Assembly (NCBI RefSeq): GCF_910592395.1
Contig: NC_088324.1
Span: 7,280,953 to 7,344,952, forward strand
Length of the DNA stretch: 64,000 bases
Direction: 5' to 3'
From: Lineus longissimus
Taxonomy: Eukaryota > Nemertea > Pilidiophora > Heteronemertea > Lineidae
Below, piece after piece: positions 43,329-53,345 of the stretch; position 1 is the stretch's first letter, and each line of letters starts with the position of its first letter. A program made the translations under genes and the position numbers. The notes under the pieces are model-generated. The model ran no database searches, was not told the DNA's origin, and saw only the letters and a list, made by a program, of their open reading frames with translations.

Positions 43329-46118
43329 GATGCATTTAGGGATTTAAATCCCACGGTAGATAGTTTCACTTTTTATAGAGGCCAAACTAGGTCCAGAATT
43401 GACCGTATTTATACGAATTTAAAGGTAGGTAAGGTAGATCATGTCCCACTGGTTTTTACAGACCATTACGGTGTGTTGGGTGCGGTAGAAAGTACAGGGA
43501 AGAAGAAAATGGGAAAGGGATTTTGGAAAATTAATAATAGCCTATTAGGGGAAGAGGGGACAGTAAGGGAGGTAACACAGTTTTGGAAGGGTTGGCAAAA
43601 AAGGAAGGGAAATTTTGGGTGTCCAATAGAGTGGTGGGAGAAGGGGAAACAAAAGTTACAGGGGATCTTCAAAAGGAATGGTAAGAGGGTGAACAGGGAG
43701 AGAGGGGAAGGTATTTTAGCTTTGGAGAGGGAGTTGGACTTTTTGGGGAAGGAGAGGGACAGAGGGGTGGACATTACAAGGCGGTGGGGGGAAGTAAGAG
43801 GGGAATTGAGCAAATTGGAAATGGCAGATTTGGAGGGGGCAAAAGTGAGGGCGGGGGCAAAATTCATAGAGGAGAGGGAAGCACCGACCACTGATTTTTT
43901 CAAGGTAGAAGTGAGGACAAAGACAGTTATTGATCAGTTAAAGGATGAAAATGGAAAGGTTTTAGAAGAACAAGATGAAATTTTAAAAGAGGTACAAAGG
44001 TTTTACGAGAATTTATATAGGAAAGGTGATACGGTAAAGGTGGCTAGGGACAGGTTCGCATCAAAAATCCATAAGAAACTAACTGGGGAACAACAAAATA
44101 AATTGGAGGGTTTGTTATCTACAGGGGAGGTTTTGAGGGAATTAAAAAATATGAAGGCGGGAAAATCACCGGGGATTGATGGGTTAGGAAAAGAGTTTTA
44201 TTTGTATTACTGGGAGCTATTGGGGGACGATTTGGTAGAGACTATAAATAATGTATTTTTACGGGAAAAACTGGGGGGAACGATGAAAACGGCAGTGATA
44301 TCTATTTTGTTCAAAAAAGGGGATCCGAGGGATATTAAAAATTATAGACCTGTAAGTTTGCTAACGGTAGATTATAAGATTATCACCAAAGTTTTAAAGT
44401 CGAGACTGTCGGGGGTCATGGGCGACCTAGTGCACCCTGATCAGGCATGCGGAGTCCCCAAAAGATCAATCAATGATCAACTGTTCAATATTCAAACCGT
44501 CATCGAACATGCGGCGGACTCCGGGGGTGCACTGGTGGCCGTTGACCTCCGAAAAGCCTTCGATTTAGTATCTCATGAATGGCTATTTCAATGTTTAGAG
44601 ACCATGAGGTTTGGCCGAAATTTTATGAGATGGATGAGGGTGCTGTATGATGCGCCGGAGAGTAGGGTGCTGGTGAATGGATTCCTGTCAGGGACATTCA
44701 GGGTGGGCAGATCAGTTAGACAGGGCTGCAGTCTGTCCCCGCTGCTGTTTGTACTCTGCCAGGAGCCGCTCGCCTGCGCCGTGCGCTCCGACGAACGGGT
44801 GCGGGGCATTAAGCTGCCTAACGTAAAACAAGAGGTTAAAAACATTGCCTTTGCGGATGATGCCACGCACCCGATTGCAGCACCCTGTATACGAGCTCTA
44901 TTCTCCATATACAATGATTTCGGCCAAGCCTCGGGGTCTGATATAAATATATCAAAGACAGAAATATTATTGTTAGGCGGTTTTTCGCACCAAAACATCC
45001 CAATAGAGTACAGGAAATATATAGTGAAAATTTCAAACATTTTGGGGATACCCTGGAACAAGGCAGGGCCTTGTGGGAAGACATATTGGAAGAAAATCAT
45101 GGAAAAAGTGGGGAAAACAATAAAGTTATGGGAAAATAGACACCTGTCCTTTATAGGGAAAGTTTTGGTGATAAAAACCGTCCTCGTTTCTAAATTATGG
45201 TACGGAGCGAGAATTATGAAATTGCCAATGAAATATTGTACCGGGTTTGTGAAATTATTGTTTAAATTTTTATGGTCAAACAAAATGGAATTGATTAAAA
45301 GAAGCACTATGGTGCAGGCAATTGAAGATGGAGGGGTAGGGATGCCGCATGTAGCCAGTAAATGTCGGGCCCTGTTCATGGAAAGGTTAAAAAGACTATA
45401 CCGCGTACAAGACGAGGGGGTCACACAGCCATGGATAGGGTACGGCATTTACAAAGCGGGCATAACACTGCGGCATCACTGCCCCGAAATTGCCAAAAAT
45501 ACTTATATGCACAGAGTTATTGGTAGACACGGTGTGTGGGAAGAGGTTTTATACCAGTGTAAAGCGGCAAAGTTGGGTATGGGTAGGTCACAATGGGTTA
45601 AAATCACAGCTGCTGCTTTATATGAGAAAATTATGAAAAATGGGGTTCAAATCCCACATACCGTGTGTACCAAAATGTATAATATCAACTGGAAAAAGAT
45701 ATGGAAAAACATATGGCACAACAAAATTTTATATAATAATGAGAAAGAACTATTTTATAAATTTGTACACAGAGCATTACCTGTAAAATCCTTGTTTAAA
45801 TATTTGCCAAATATCCAGAAGAACTGTGCGAGGTGTAAAATGCAGACGGAATCCATGAAACATGCTTTTTATGATTGCGCTACGATACAGCCTGTTTTGA
45901 ACTCGTTGTCAAATTTGTCAAGAATACAAGGATGGCCAGCGCCAACCTGGGAAAATATCACATGTCCGGTTTTTGCAAATAGCAAAGGGGTAGATAAAAT
46001 AGTGGGGGTTTTGGGGATTTATATTCACACGATTTGGACAGGGAGAGCCAGTCTTTGGCAGGGGAAAAATCGAAATGAGCAAAACGAATTCGACAACAGA
46101 GTTCAAAACAGACTGTAA
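43329..46118 (+). CDS. LINE ORF2: APE endonuclease (partial) and reverse transcriptase
   Basis: The open frame enters from the truncated 5' end and runs without a stop to TAA at 46118, about 929 codons. The first 48 codons hold the APE end: 'DAFRDLNP', then 'SRIDRIYTNL' and 'TDHYGVLGAV'. RT blocks follow in order: 'GKSPGIDGLGKEFY', 'NYRPVSLLTVDYKI', 'VAVDLRKAFDLVSHEWL', 'SVRQGCSLSPLLFVL', and the catalytic FADD (44850-44861). A zinc-knuckle-like 'CARCKMQTESMKHAFYDC' lies near the C-terminus. The extended thumb and C-terminal region resemble the L1/Tx1 group rather than CR1 or RTE. No start codon is present because of truncation, so this copy is not autonomous by itself. Base composition is A/G-rich on the coding strand, unlike nearby exons. 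Confidence 0.9.
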   Translation, partial: DAFRDLNPTVDSFTFYRGQTRSRIDRIYTNLKVGKVDHVPLVFTDHYGVLGAVESTGKKKMGKGFWKINNSLLGEEGTVREVTQFWKGWQKRKGNFGCPIEWWEKGKQKLQGIFKRNGKRVNRERGEGILALERELDFLGKERDRGVDITRRWGEVRGELSKLEMADLEGAKVRAGAKFIEEREAPTTDFFKVEVRTKTVIDQLKDENGKVLEEQDEILKEVQRFYENLYRKGDTVKVARDRFASKIHKKLTGEQQNKLEGLLSTGEVLRELKNMKAGKSPGIDGLGKEFYLYYWELLGDDLVETINNVFLREKLGGTMKTAVISILFKKGDPRDIKNYRPVSLLTVDYKIITKVLKSRLSGVMGDLVHPDQACGVPKRSINDQLFNIQTVIEHAADSGGALVAVDLRKAFDLVSHEWLFQCLETMRFGRNFMRWMRVLYDAPESRVLVNGFLSGTFRVGRSVRQGCSLSPLLFVLCQEPLACAVRSDERVRGIKLPNVKQEVKNIAFADDATHPIAAPCIRALFSIYNDFGQASGSDINISKTEILLLGGFSHQNIPIEYRKYIVKISNILGIPWNKAGPCGKTYWKKIMEKVGKTIKLWENRHLSFIGKVLVIKTVLVSKLWYGARIMKLPMKYCTGFVKLLFKFLWSNKMELIKRSTMVQAIEDGGVGMPHVASKCRALFMERLKRLYRVQDEGVTQPWIGYGIYKAGITLRHHCPEIAKNTYMHRVIGRHGVWEEVLYQCKAAKLGMGRSQWVKITAAALYEKIMKNGVQIPHTVCTKMYNINWKKIWKNIWHNKILYNNEKELFYKFVHRALPVKSLFKYLPNIQKNCARCKMQTESMKHAFYDCATIQPVLNSLSNLSRIQGWPAPTWENITCPVFANSKGVDKIVGVLGIYIHTIWTGRASLWQGKNRNEQNEFDNRVQNRL

Positions 46119-46164
46119 GGGGATTCCCCACAATGTGGGAATGGTATACGATTTTAAAAATTCA

Positions 46165-46252
46165 CGTCGTTAGCGTATCGGCTTGCTAGCCTGTCGGGAA
46201 CGTGCATGATTCGGACGCGGGAGGTCCCGGGTTCGAACCTGCCATATTCCAC
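46165..46252 (+). other. tRNA-like segment (A and B boxes) in the LINE 3' region
   Basis: 'GTTAGCGTATCGG' (46169-46181) resembles a pol III A box. 'GGGTTCGAACC' (46229-46239) is a near-perfect B box. The roughly 48-bp gap is compatible with a long-variable-arm tRNA. The T stem does not pair well, so a functional tRNA is unlikely. The same segment lies in copy 2 at about 48889-48976. Confidence 0.5.
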
Positions 46253-46934
46253 TGTTCAATTTCCTTCAAAAATATATTTTTTTCCCTCTTGTTTTCTTTT
46301 TCCTTCATTCTTTTTGCATTTTACATCTTGCATAGTTAGTTTTACATATATTGTAAATATATGTATATAGGGTATTAATTGAACGCACGCACAGAAATGT
46401 GAATTTTAAAACATAGTATAAAATTTTTTGGCGACTTAGATTAGCCCAGTTCCCAAGCAGGGGTCAGAATGAGACCAGATGGATGGTCTCGACCCCTTGC
46501 ACTGGGCGCACATATGTATATACTTGCCATTGAGCACTATAGGCACATTGTTTTAAACATGAGTTATGAATTATGTTATTAATTTATGTTTTAAACCTTT
46601 ATGTTTTATGTTATTATGTTATTATTTTATGTTAGTATGCCTTCAATTTACACTGGCACGTTTTATCCACATTGATTTAATCAGATAATTAAATGTTCCG
46701 TTTCTATTGGTGCTACAACAAAAATAATAAAATGTTAAATATCAAAATGCAATAAGTGGTGCCAATAGTTTTGAATATTCCGTACACGTATATACTTGGT
46801 GCTCACATGTTAATTAATTCTTCCATTGGTGCTAAAACAAAAAAAAGTAAACAGTTAAGATTATAAAGTGAAAATTAGTTTCAATGGACATTATTTGGAA
46901 GGCGTATATGTATGTATGTTTTGTAAATACTAAG

Positions 46935-47185
46935 TCTGGGTTCACAGAGAGCGTAAGGGGAGTGCTGTGAGGACGGCAACGGGCCGTTTCGGGGCCGGGG
47001 TCGGCGACACAAAGTATGACGTCGGTCTGGGCATCGGGACGGTTCGGGGGCGGCTTCGCAGTAGTCCCCCAATTCCATATGGAGTACTGTGGGATCGACG
47101 GGGCCGTCGCGACGCCGAGTGCTGTCTCGCCAATAGGGCTTTCAGCACGGGCGTCGGGACGGCACCGGACGGGCTCACAGTAAAA
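46935..47185 (+). other. GC-rich block near the LINE 3' end
   Basis: An abrupt 250-bp rise in G and C inside an otherwise very AT-rich 3' region, with many 'gtcgggac', 'ggggcc' and 'cgtcgcgacg' phrases and potential stems. It is repeated in LINE copy 2 (49658-49907). Start and end share 'cacagagag' and 'gctcacag' motifs. Function is unknown. Confidence 0.6.
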
Positions 47186-47336
47186 TAATGAAAAATTTTA
47201 AACAAATAGATACATCTTTTGTAAAACCCCTGTATACAGTAATTGTAAATGAATAATTGTATATGCCCGTTTGGATACGTGAAATAAAAGATACCCACTG
47301 CGGGTTTATGCTGCAAAAAAAAAAAAAAAAAAAAAA

Positions 47337-47350
47337 GATTCATTTTGGAC
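47337..47350. other. LINE target-site copy 2 (GATTCATTTTGGAC)
   Basis: Separates the poly(A) of LINE copy 1 from the truncated 5' end of copy 2. It serves as 3' flank of the first and 5' flank of the second. Confidence 0.8.
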
Positions 47351-50043
47351 GAGATGGATGAGGGTGCTGTATGATGCGCCGGAGAGTAGGGTGCTGGTGA
47401 ATGGATTCCTGTCAGGGACATTCAGGGTGGGCAGATCAGTTAGACAGGGCTGCAGTCTGTCCCCGCTGCTGTTTGTACTCTGCCAGGAGCCGCTCGCCTG
47501 CGCCGTGCGCTCCGACGAACGGGTGCGGGGCATTAAGCTGCCTAACGTAAAACAAGAGGTTAAAAACATTGCCTTTGCGGATGATGCCACGCACCCGATT
47601 GCAGCACCCTGTATACGAGCTCTATTCTCCATATACAATGATTTCGGCCAAGCCTCGGGGTCTGATATAAATATATCAAAGACAGAAATATTATTGTTAG
47701 GCGGTTTTTCGCACCAAAACATCCCTATAGAGTACAGGAAATATATAGTGAAAATTTCAAACATTTTGGGGATACCCTGGAACAAGGCAGGGCCTTGTGG
47801 GAAGACATATTGGAAGAAAATCATGGAAAAAGTGGGGAAAACAATAAAGTTATGGGAAAATAGACACCTGTCCTTTATAGGGAAAGTTTTGGTGATAAAA
47901 ACCGTCCTCGTTTCTAAATTATGGTACGGAGCGAGAATTATGAAATTGCCAATGAAATATTGTACCGGGTTTGTGAAATTATTGTTTAAATTTTTATGGT
48001 CAAACAAAATGGAATTGATTAAAAGAAGCACTATGGTGCAGGCAATTGAAGATGGAGGGGTAGGGATGCCGCATGTAGCCAGTAAATGTCGGGCCCTGTT
48101 CATGGAAAGGTTAAAAAGACTCTACCACGTACAAGACGAGGGGGTCACACAGCCATGGATAGGGTACGGCATTTACAAAGCGGGCATAACACTGCGGCAT
48201 CACTGCCCCGAAATTGCCAAAAATACTTATATGCACAGAGTTATTGGTAGACACGGTGTGTGGGAAGAGGTTTTATACCAGTGTAAAGCGGCAAAGTTGG
48301 GTATGGGTAGGTCACAATGGGTTAAAATCACAGCTGCTGCTTTATATGAGAAAATTATGAAAAATGGGGTTCAAATCCCACATACCGTGTGTACCAAAAT
48401 GTATAATATCAACTGGAAAAAGATATGGAAAAACATATGGCACAACAAAATTTTATATAATAATGAGAAAGAACTATTTTATAAATTTGTACACAGAGCA
48501 TTACCTGTAAAATCCTTGTTTAAATATTTGCCAAATATCCAGAAGAACTGTGCGAGGTGTAAAATGCAGACGGAATCCATGAAACATGCTTTTTATGATT
48601 GCGCTACGATACAGCCTGTTTTGAACTCGTTGTCAAATTTGTCAAGAATACAAGGATGGCCAGCGCCAACCTGGGAAAATATCACATGTCCGGTTTTTGC
48701 AAATAGCAAAGGGGTAGATAAAATAGTGGGGGTTTTGGGGATTTATATTCACACGATTTGGACAGGGAGAGCCAGTCTTTGGCAGGGGAAAAATCGAAAT
48801 GAGCAAAACGAATTCGACAACAGAGTTCAAAACAGACTGTAAGGGGATTCCCCACAATGTGGGAATGGTATACGATTTTAAAAATTCACGTCGTTAGCGT
48901 ATCGGCTTGCTAGCCTGTCGGGAACGTGCATGATTCGGACGCGGGAGGTCCCGGGTTCGAACCTGCCATATTCCACTGTTCAATTTCCTTCAAAAATATA
49001 TTTTTTTCCCTCTTGTTTTCTTTTTCCTTCATTCTTTTTGCATTTTACATCTGGCATAGTTAGTTGTAAATATTGTAAATATATGTATATAGGGTATTAA
49101 TTGAACGCACGCACAGAAATGTGAATTTTAAAACATAGTATAAAATTTTTTGGCGACTTAGATTAGCCCAGTTCCCAAGCAGGGGTCAGAATGAGACCAG
49201 ATGGATGGTCTCGACCCCTTGCACTGGGCGCACATATGTATATACTTGCCATTGAGCACTATAGGCACATTGTTTTAAACATGAGTTATGAATTATGTTA
49301 TTAATTTATGTTTTAAACCTTTATGTTTTATGTTATTATGTTATTATTTTATGTTAGTATGCCTTCAATTTAAACTGGCACGTTTTATCCACATTGATTT
49401 AATCAGATAATTAAATGTTCCGTTTCTATTGGTGCTACAACAAAAATAATAAAATGTTAAATATCAAAATGCAATAAGTGGTGCCAATAGTTTTGAATAT
49501 TCCGTACACGTATATACTTGGTGCTCACATGTTAATTAATTCTTCCATTGGTGCTAAAACAAAAAAAGTAAACAGTTAAGATTATAAAGTGAAAATTAGT
49601 TTCAATGGACATTATTTGGAAGGCGTATATGTATGTATGTTTTGTAAATACTAAGTCTGGGTTCACAGAGAGCGTAAGGGGAGTACTGTGAGGACGGCAA
49701 CGGGCCGTTTCGGTGCCGGGGTCGGCGACACAAAGTATGACGTCGGTCTGGGCATCGGGACGGTTCGGGGGCGGCTTCGCAGTAGTCCCCCAATTCCATA
49801 TGGAGTACTGTGGGATCGACGGGGCCGTCGCGACGCCGAGTGCTGTCTCGCCAATAGGGCTTTCAGCACGGGCGTCGGGACGGCACCGGACGGGCTCACA
49901 GTAAAATAATGAAAAATTTTAAACAAATAGATACATCTTTTGTTAAACCCCTGTATACAGTAATTGTAAATGAATAATTGTATATGCCCGTTTGGATACG
50001 TGAAATAAAAGATACCCACTGCGGGTTTATGCTGCAAAAAAAA
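47351..50043 (+). mobile_element. LINE copy 2, 5'-truncated inside the reverse transcriptase
   Basis: Starts at the sequence equivalent to 44628 of copy 1 and continues to a short poly(A) (50035-50043). Differences from copy 1 over 2.7 kb are few. Direct repeats GATTCATTTTGGAC flank it exactly on both sides. Confidence 0.92.
47358..48842 (+). CDS. LINE copy 2 reverse transcriptase, C-terminal part
   Basis: A 494-codon frame matching the last part of the copy 1 protein, starting just upstream of 'SVRQGCSLSPLLF', keeping the FADD motif and the C-terminal zinc-knuckle-like segment. It differs from copy 1 by one obvious residue (YHV in place of YRV). The fingers and first palm motif are missing, so it cannot be active. 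The ATG is simply the first one after truncation. Confidence 0.85.
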   Translation: MRVLYDAPESRVLVNGFLSGTFRVGRSVRQGCSLSPLLFVLCQEPLACAVRSDERVRGIKLPNVKQEVKNIAFADDATHPIAAPCIRALFSIYNDFGQASGSDINISKTEILLLGGFSHQNIPIEYRKYIVKISNILGIPWNKAGPCGKTYWKKIMEKVGKTIKLWENRHLSFIGKVLVIKTVLVSKLWYGARIMKLPMKYCTGFVKLLFKFLWSNKMELIKRSTMVQAIEDGGVGMPHVASKCRALFMERLKRLYHVQDEGVTQPWIGYGIYKAGITLRHHCPEIAKNTYMHRVIGRHGVWEEVLYQCKAAKLGMGRSQWVKITAAALYEKIMKNGVQIPHTVCTKMYNINWKKIWKNIWHNKILYNNEKELFYKFVHRALPVKSLFKYLPNIQKNCARCKMQTESMKHAFYDCATIQPVLNSLSNLSRIQGWPAPTWENITCPVFANSKGVDKIVGVLGIYIHTIWTGRASLWQGKNRNEQNEFDNRVQNRL

Positions 50044-50057
50044 GATTCATTTTGGAC
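50044..50057. other. LINE target-site copy 3 (GATTCATTTTGGAC)
   Basis: Follows the poly(A) of LINE copy 2 and leads into the original flank, which holds the second U2-like segment 20 bp later. Confidence 0.8.
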
Positions 50058-50078
50058 ATGTCTTGTCATCTCCGCTGT

Positions 50079-50105
50079 ATTCTCGGCCTATTGGCTAAGA
50101 CTCAG
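50079..50105 (+). other. Second U2 snRNA 5'-end-like segment
   Basis: 'TTCTCGGCCTATTGGCTAAG' followed by 'actcag' matches the U2-like segment upstream of the LINEs. The preceding 'gtcttgtcatctc' also matches 'gtcttccatctc' there, so the empty site probably held two tandem U2-like units. Confidence 0.55.
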
Positions 50106-51265
50106 TCGGGGTGGATTTTTCAGAAGGCACCCAGGCCTGTCGATTATTGAAACATGTTCATAACAGTTGCTGTTATGTGAGGATGAAGACTGCAATTTTT
50201 TTTGTGGAAATGGCAAGGTATGAGGAACGTTTAATTTCAATACAGAATGGATCTTGACAGGTTAAGTCTAGTAAAGGCGCACCTCTTGGCGAGCCCATAC
50301 TGCAGAATTTAATGAGTGTATCACGAGAATCACATCAACTAATTTGATATATCACCAATCGAGATCCGACTGCATGAGAATGTGTACCTTGATCTAGCGC
50401 AGCATCTCCACTATATGGATCCTCTGTATCTGATCTATTCAAGGAGATGAAGCTGCTATAAGATGATGGAAAACTGAGAATCTAACCCGAGGGGATAATG
50501 AAAGTCTGAAAGTATTTTCAAAAGTTTTTTCCGGTGGGTAAGGGTAAGGGTGGGGTGTCAGCTACTAACGTTCTAAAACGCCTCTGAAATGCTACCAAAA
50601 AGGATAATTTTTGGGGTTTTTTGATGATTTTTATAGAATAATAGACTAAGTATAGTATAATTTTGTTAAAAAGGAGTCTTTTTTGTGGATGTTAAAAAGA
50701 GTGTCGTGGATTCGCCTTGAAACTATGCCAAGATATCTTATCAGACCGCCCGGGGAAACACACCCACAAAAGACAAAAAGCAAAAGCTCTGTCTTCTGTA
50801 CAGATCTGAAAAAGTATACCTCGGCCTTCTCGGCTGTCATAACCGATCAACCTAACACACGGCGCCTCGCTAACTTATTTATGTGGTCTTGTGTCCTTCT
50901 CGTGGTTTAGTTTCTCATCGAGTTTGTTTCTTTTAGCATCTTCATCTTCTTTGATATGTTACATAATGAAGTTTCATTCTATGAAAACATCTTCTATTAC
51001 ATCCAAAAATATAGTAGTGCATTTATCTTTATAAATAATTGATATATTCAATTTTATAGGAGTTTCAGTGCATGTATCATAAAGTTCTAGTGCATGCATT
51101 TCAATAAAAGTATTGATATTCGCTTTTATAGGAGTCTTTGATTAAATTTCCTGGTAGAGAGGAAAAGACTATCAAAATACCTCTTTCCAGCCTAGAATGC
51201 CTAAGTAACCGAGGGTATTCCGAAAGCACATCAGAAACAGGGCCAAAGCACACTTTGGCATTGAT
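50106..51265. other. No gene supported
   Basis: AT-rich DNA. A 75-codon plus-strand frame (50683-50910) has no recognisable domain. Confidence 0.35.
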
Positions 51266-52725
51266 GAGAGGCAGAGAATATTCTGTGTTGATCCTTACGT
51301 TCTTCCTTCTTCAATCGGTTTTCAAAGCAGCTTCCTCGTGATCTGTCTGAAGCTTCATCCACTAAGAAACGGCTTATCATCAAAAGCTGATACGAGAAAA
51401 AATCACCAACAACACTGAAGATAATTTTTATGTTCTTTGATTTATTGTCGATAGCTTTTCTATCAACTCTTTTTGTATAATTAATTAACCAGTTATAACA
51501 AATGTTTAAAATATGTATACTGGAACCGTTACAAATGACATCAAAGACATTTCTTATGTAGCCCGGCCAAATCAATATTTCATTACACGGATTTTCTTTT
51601 ACAGGCAATTAGTTGACACCCAAATGAAGGGCTACCTAAGCGTGTAGGTCGTCGCAAGTGTCCAGCCAAGTACCCACAAAGTTTGGTGAAACCAGACGGG
51701 ATGTTTCCTTTGTGGCAGCAGAATTGTCTTACTTTGATGATGTACCCTCGTCCTCTGTACCAACGGGATCCAATGCTGCCTTATTTATAATAGCAGACAA
51801 AGAAACCAGTTGGCACAAACAGCTGGGTGATTTCAAGGAAGATGATTGGCAGTAGGAATAGAACTTCCAGTTGCAGTTTTGAGCTACCCCGGGCAGTGGA
51901 AGTAAATTTCTAAGTTTATCCCACAAGTATACTTCATTGGCAATTGACAATGCAATGCGTTACTAATCGAGTTACTGAGGTAGAGAATATTCTGTGTTGA
52001 TCCTTACGATCTTCCTTCTTCAATTGGTTTTCAAAGCAGCTTCCTCGTGATCTGTCTGAAGCTTCATCCACTAAGAAACGGCTTATCATCAAAAGCTGAT
52101 ACGAGAAAAAATCACCAACAACACTAAAGATAATTTTCATGTTCTTTGATTTATTGTTGATAGTTTTTCTATCAACTCTTTTTGTATCATTAATTAACCA
52201 GTTATAACCAATGTTTAAAATATGTATACTGGAACCGTTACAAAGGACATCAAAGACATTTCTTATGTAGCCCGGCCAAATCAATATTTCATTACACGGA
52301 TTTTCTTTTACAGGCAATTAGTTGACACCCAAATGAAGGGCTACCTAAGCATGTAGGTCGTCTCAAGTGTCCAGCCAAGTACCCACAAGTGGATGAAGTT
52401 TGGTGAAACCAGTCGGGATGTTTCCTTTGTGGCAGCAGAATTGTCTTACTTTGATGATGTACCCTCGTCCTCTGTACCAACGGGATCCAATGCTGATGTA
52501 CCCTCGTCCTCTGTACCAACGGGATCCAATGCTGCCTTATTTATAATAGCAGACAAAGAAACCAGTTGGCACAAACAGCTGGGTGATCTCAAGGAAGATG
52601 ATTGGCAGTAGGAATAGAACTTCCAGTTGCAGTTTTGAACTACCCCGGGCAGTGGAAGTAAATTTCTAAGTTTATCCCACAAGTATACTTCATTGGCAAT
52701 TGACAATGCGTCACAAATCGAGTTA
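51266..52725. repeat. 709-bp tandem duplication
   Basis: Copy 1 spans about 51266-51975 and copy 2 about 51975-52725, with an offset of 709 bp at 'agagaatattctgtgttg'. Identity is high. Both contain a plus-strand frame with 'VSFVAAELSYFDDVPSSSVP' ending 'KEDDWQ'. In copy 2 a 39-bp piece of that frame is itself duplicated in frame (52459-52536). The frame may be a fragment of an exon, but no family is recognised and no full gene is visible. Confidence 0.8.
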
Positions 52726-53143
52726 ACTGTTGGTTCGGCATGATAGCGTCCAAAGGCAAACAATCAAAGTATTTGAAAATTCCCAAAGGCAGACAGTAAA
52801 AGTATATGAAAGTGTCCGAAGCAATACACAAAGAATTTAAAGTCGTTCGTAAGCAGCAACGTCCATGGCTTATCTTTATCAGGTTCCATCGGAATGTTTC
52901 GAAGTTACTCTCCAGGCATTGGTTTTTCAAAGTCGTTTATTCACGATACGATCGGATGCGAATTTCCAAGTGCGACATCGAGGATGGTCTCGGCCTGAAA
53001 AATGGAATGTTTGTTTCATATAAGCAGAGTTTCAGTTGGTTGAGATGTAAAAGCCTTCTCAGGCTCCCCACACTTTTATTTAAAAGAAAGATTTTTTTCT
53101 TCAGGATGGCAAAATTCATTACCAATGAGTCAATATTGATACT

Positions 53144-53345
53144 ACTGTGGAACCTCCCTTTGCGGACACCTCTCTCTCTCTCTATTAAGAACACCTCTCT
53201 ATTAAGGACAACCTCTCTATTAAGGACAACCTCTCTATCAAGGACACTAGATTTAGTCTCAAAGTGGCAGTTTCCATTCAACTTCACCTCTAATCAGGCC
53301 ACCTCTCTATTAAGGACAGCACTTGTCAGTCCCGAGTGTGTCGGA
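53144..53345. mobile_element. 'CAGTGGAACCTC'-family MITE, right end lost
   Basis: Begins actgtggaacctccctttgc, with expanded 'ctctctattaaggacaacct' repeats. It ends in 'cttgtcagtcccgag' without the usual 'gaggttctactg' end. Confidence 0.6.

Larger units (their letters stand above)
43285..47336 (+). mobile_element. LINE copy 1, L1/Tx1-like, 5'-truncated in the endonuclease domain
   Basis: Contains the last part of an APE endonuclease, a full reverse transcriptase, a roughly 1.2-kb 3' region with a tRNA-like segment and a GC-rich block, an AATAAA (47282-47287) and a 22-base poly(A). It is flanked by 14-bp direct repeats with one mismatch. Nearly identical to copy 2, so insertion was recent. 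Confidence 0.9.

Noticed and set aside
43473-43903. Minus-strand frame opposite the LINE linker region
   Set aside because: Pyrimidine-rich complement of the A/G-rich LINE coding strand; no domain.
44588-45448. 286-codon minus-strand frame opposite the LINE, and the 265-codon frame opposite copy 2
   Set aside because: They mirror the reverse transcriptase coding strand in both copies and have no domain of their own.
46165-46252. Functional tRNA gene in the LINE 3' region
   Set aside because: A and B boxes are good but the T stem does not pair and no acceptor stem was found; kept only as a tRNA-like segment.
49713-49904. Frames inside the GC-rich block of both LINE copies
   Set aside because: Open only because of high GC content; frames differ and have no start context or homology.
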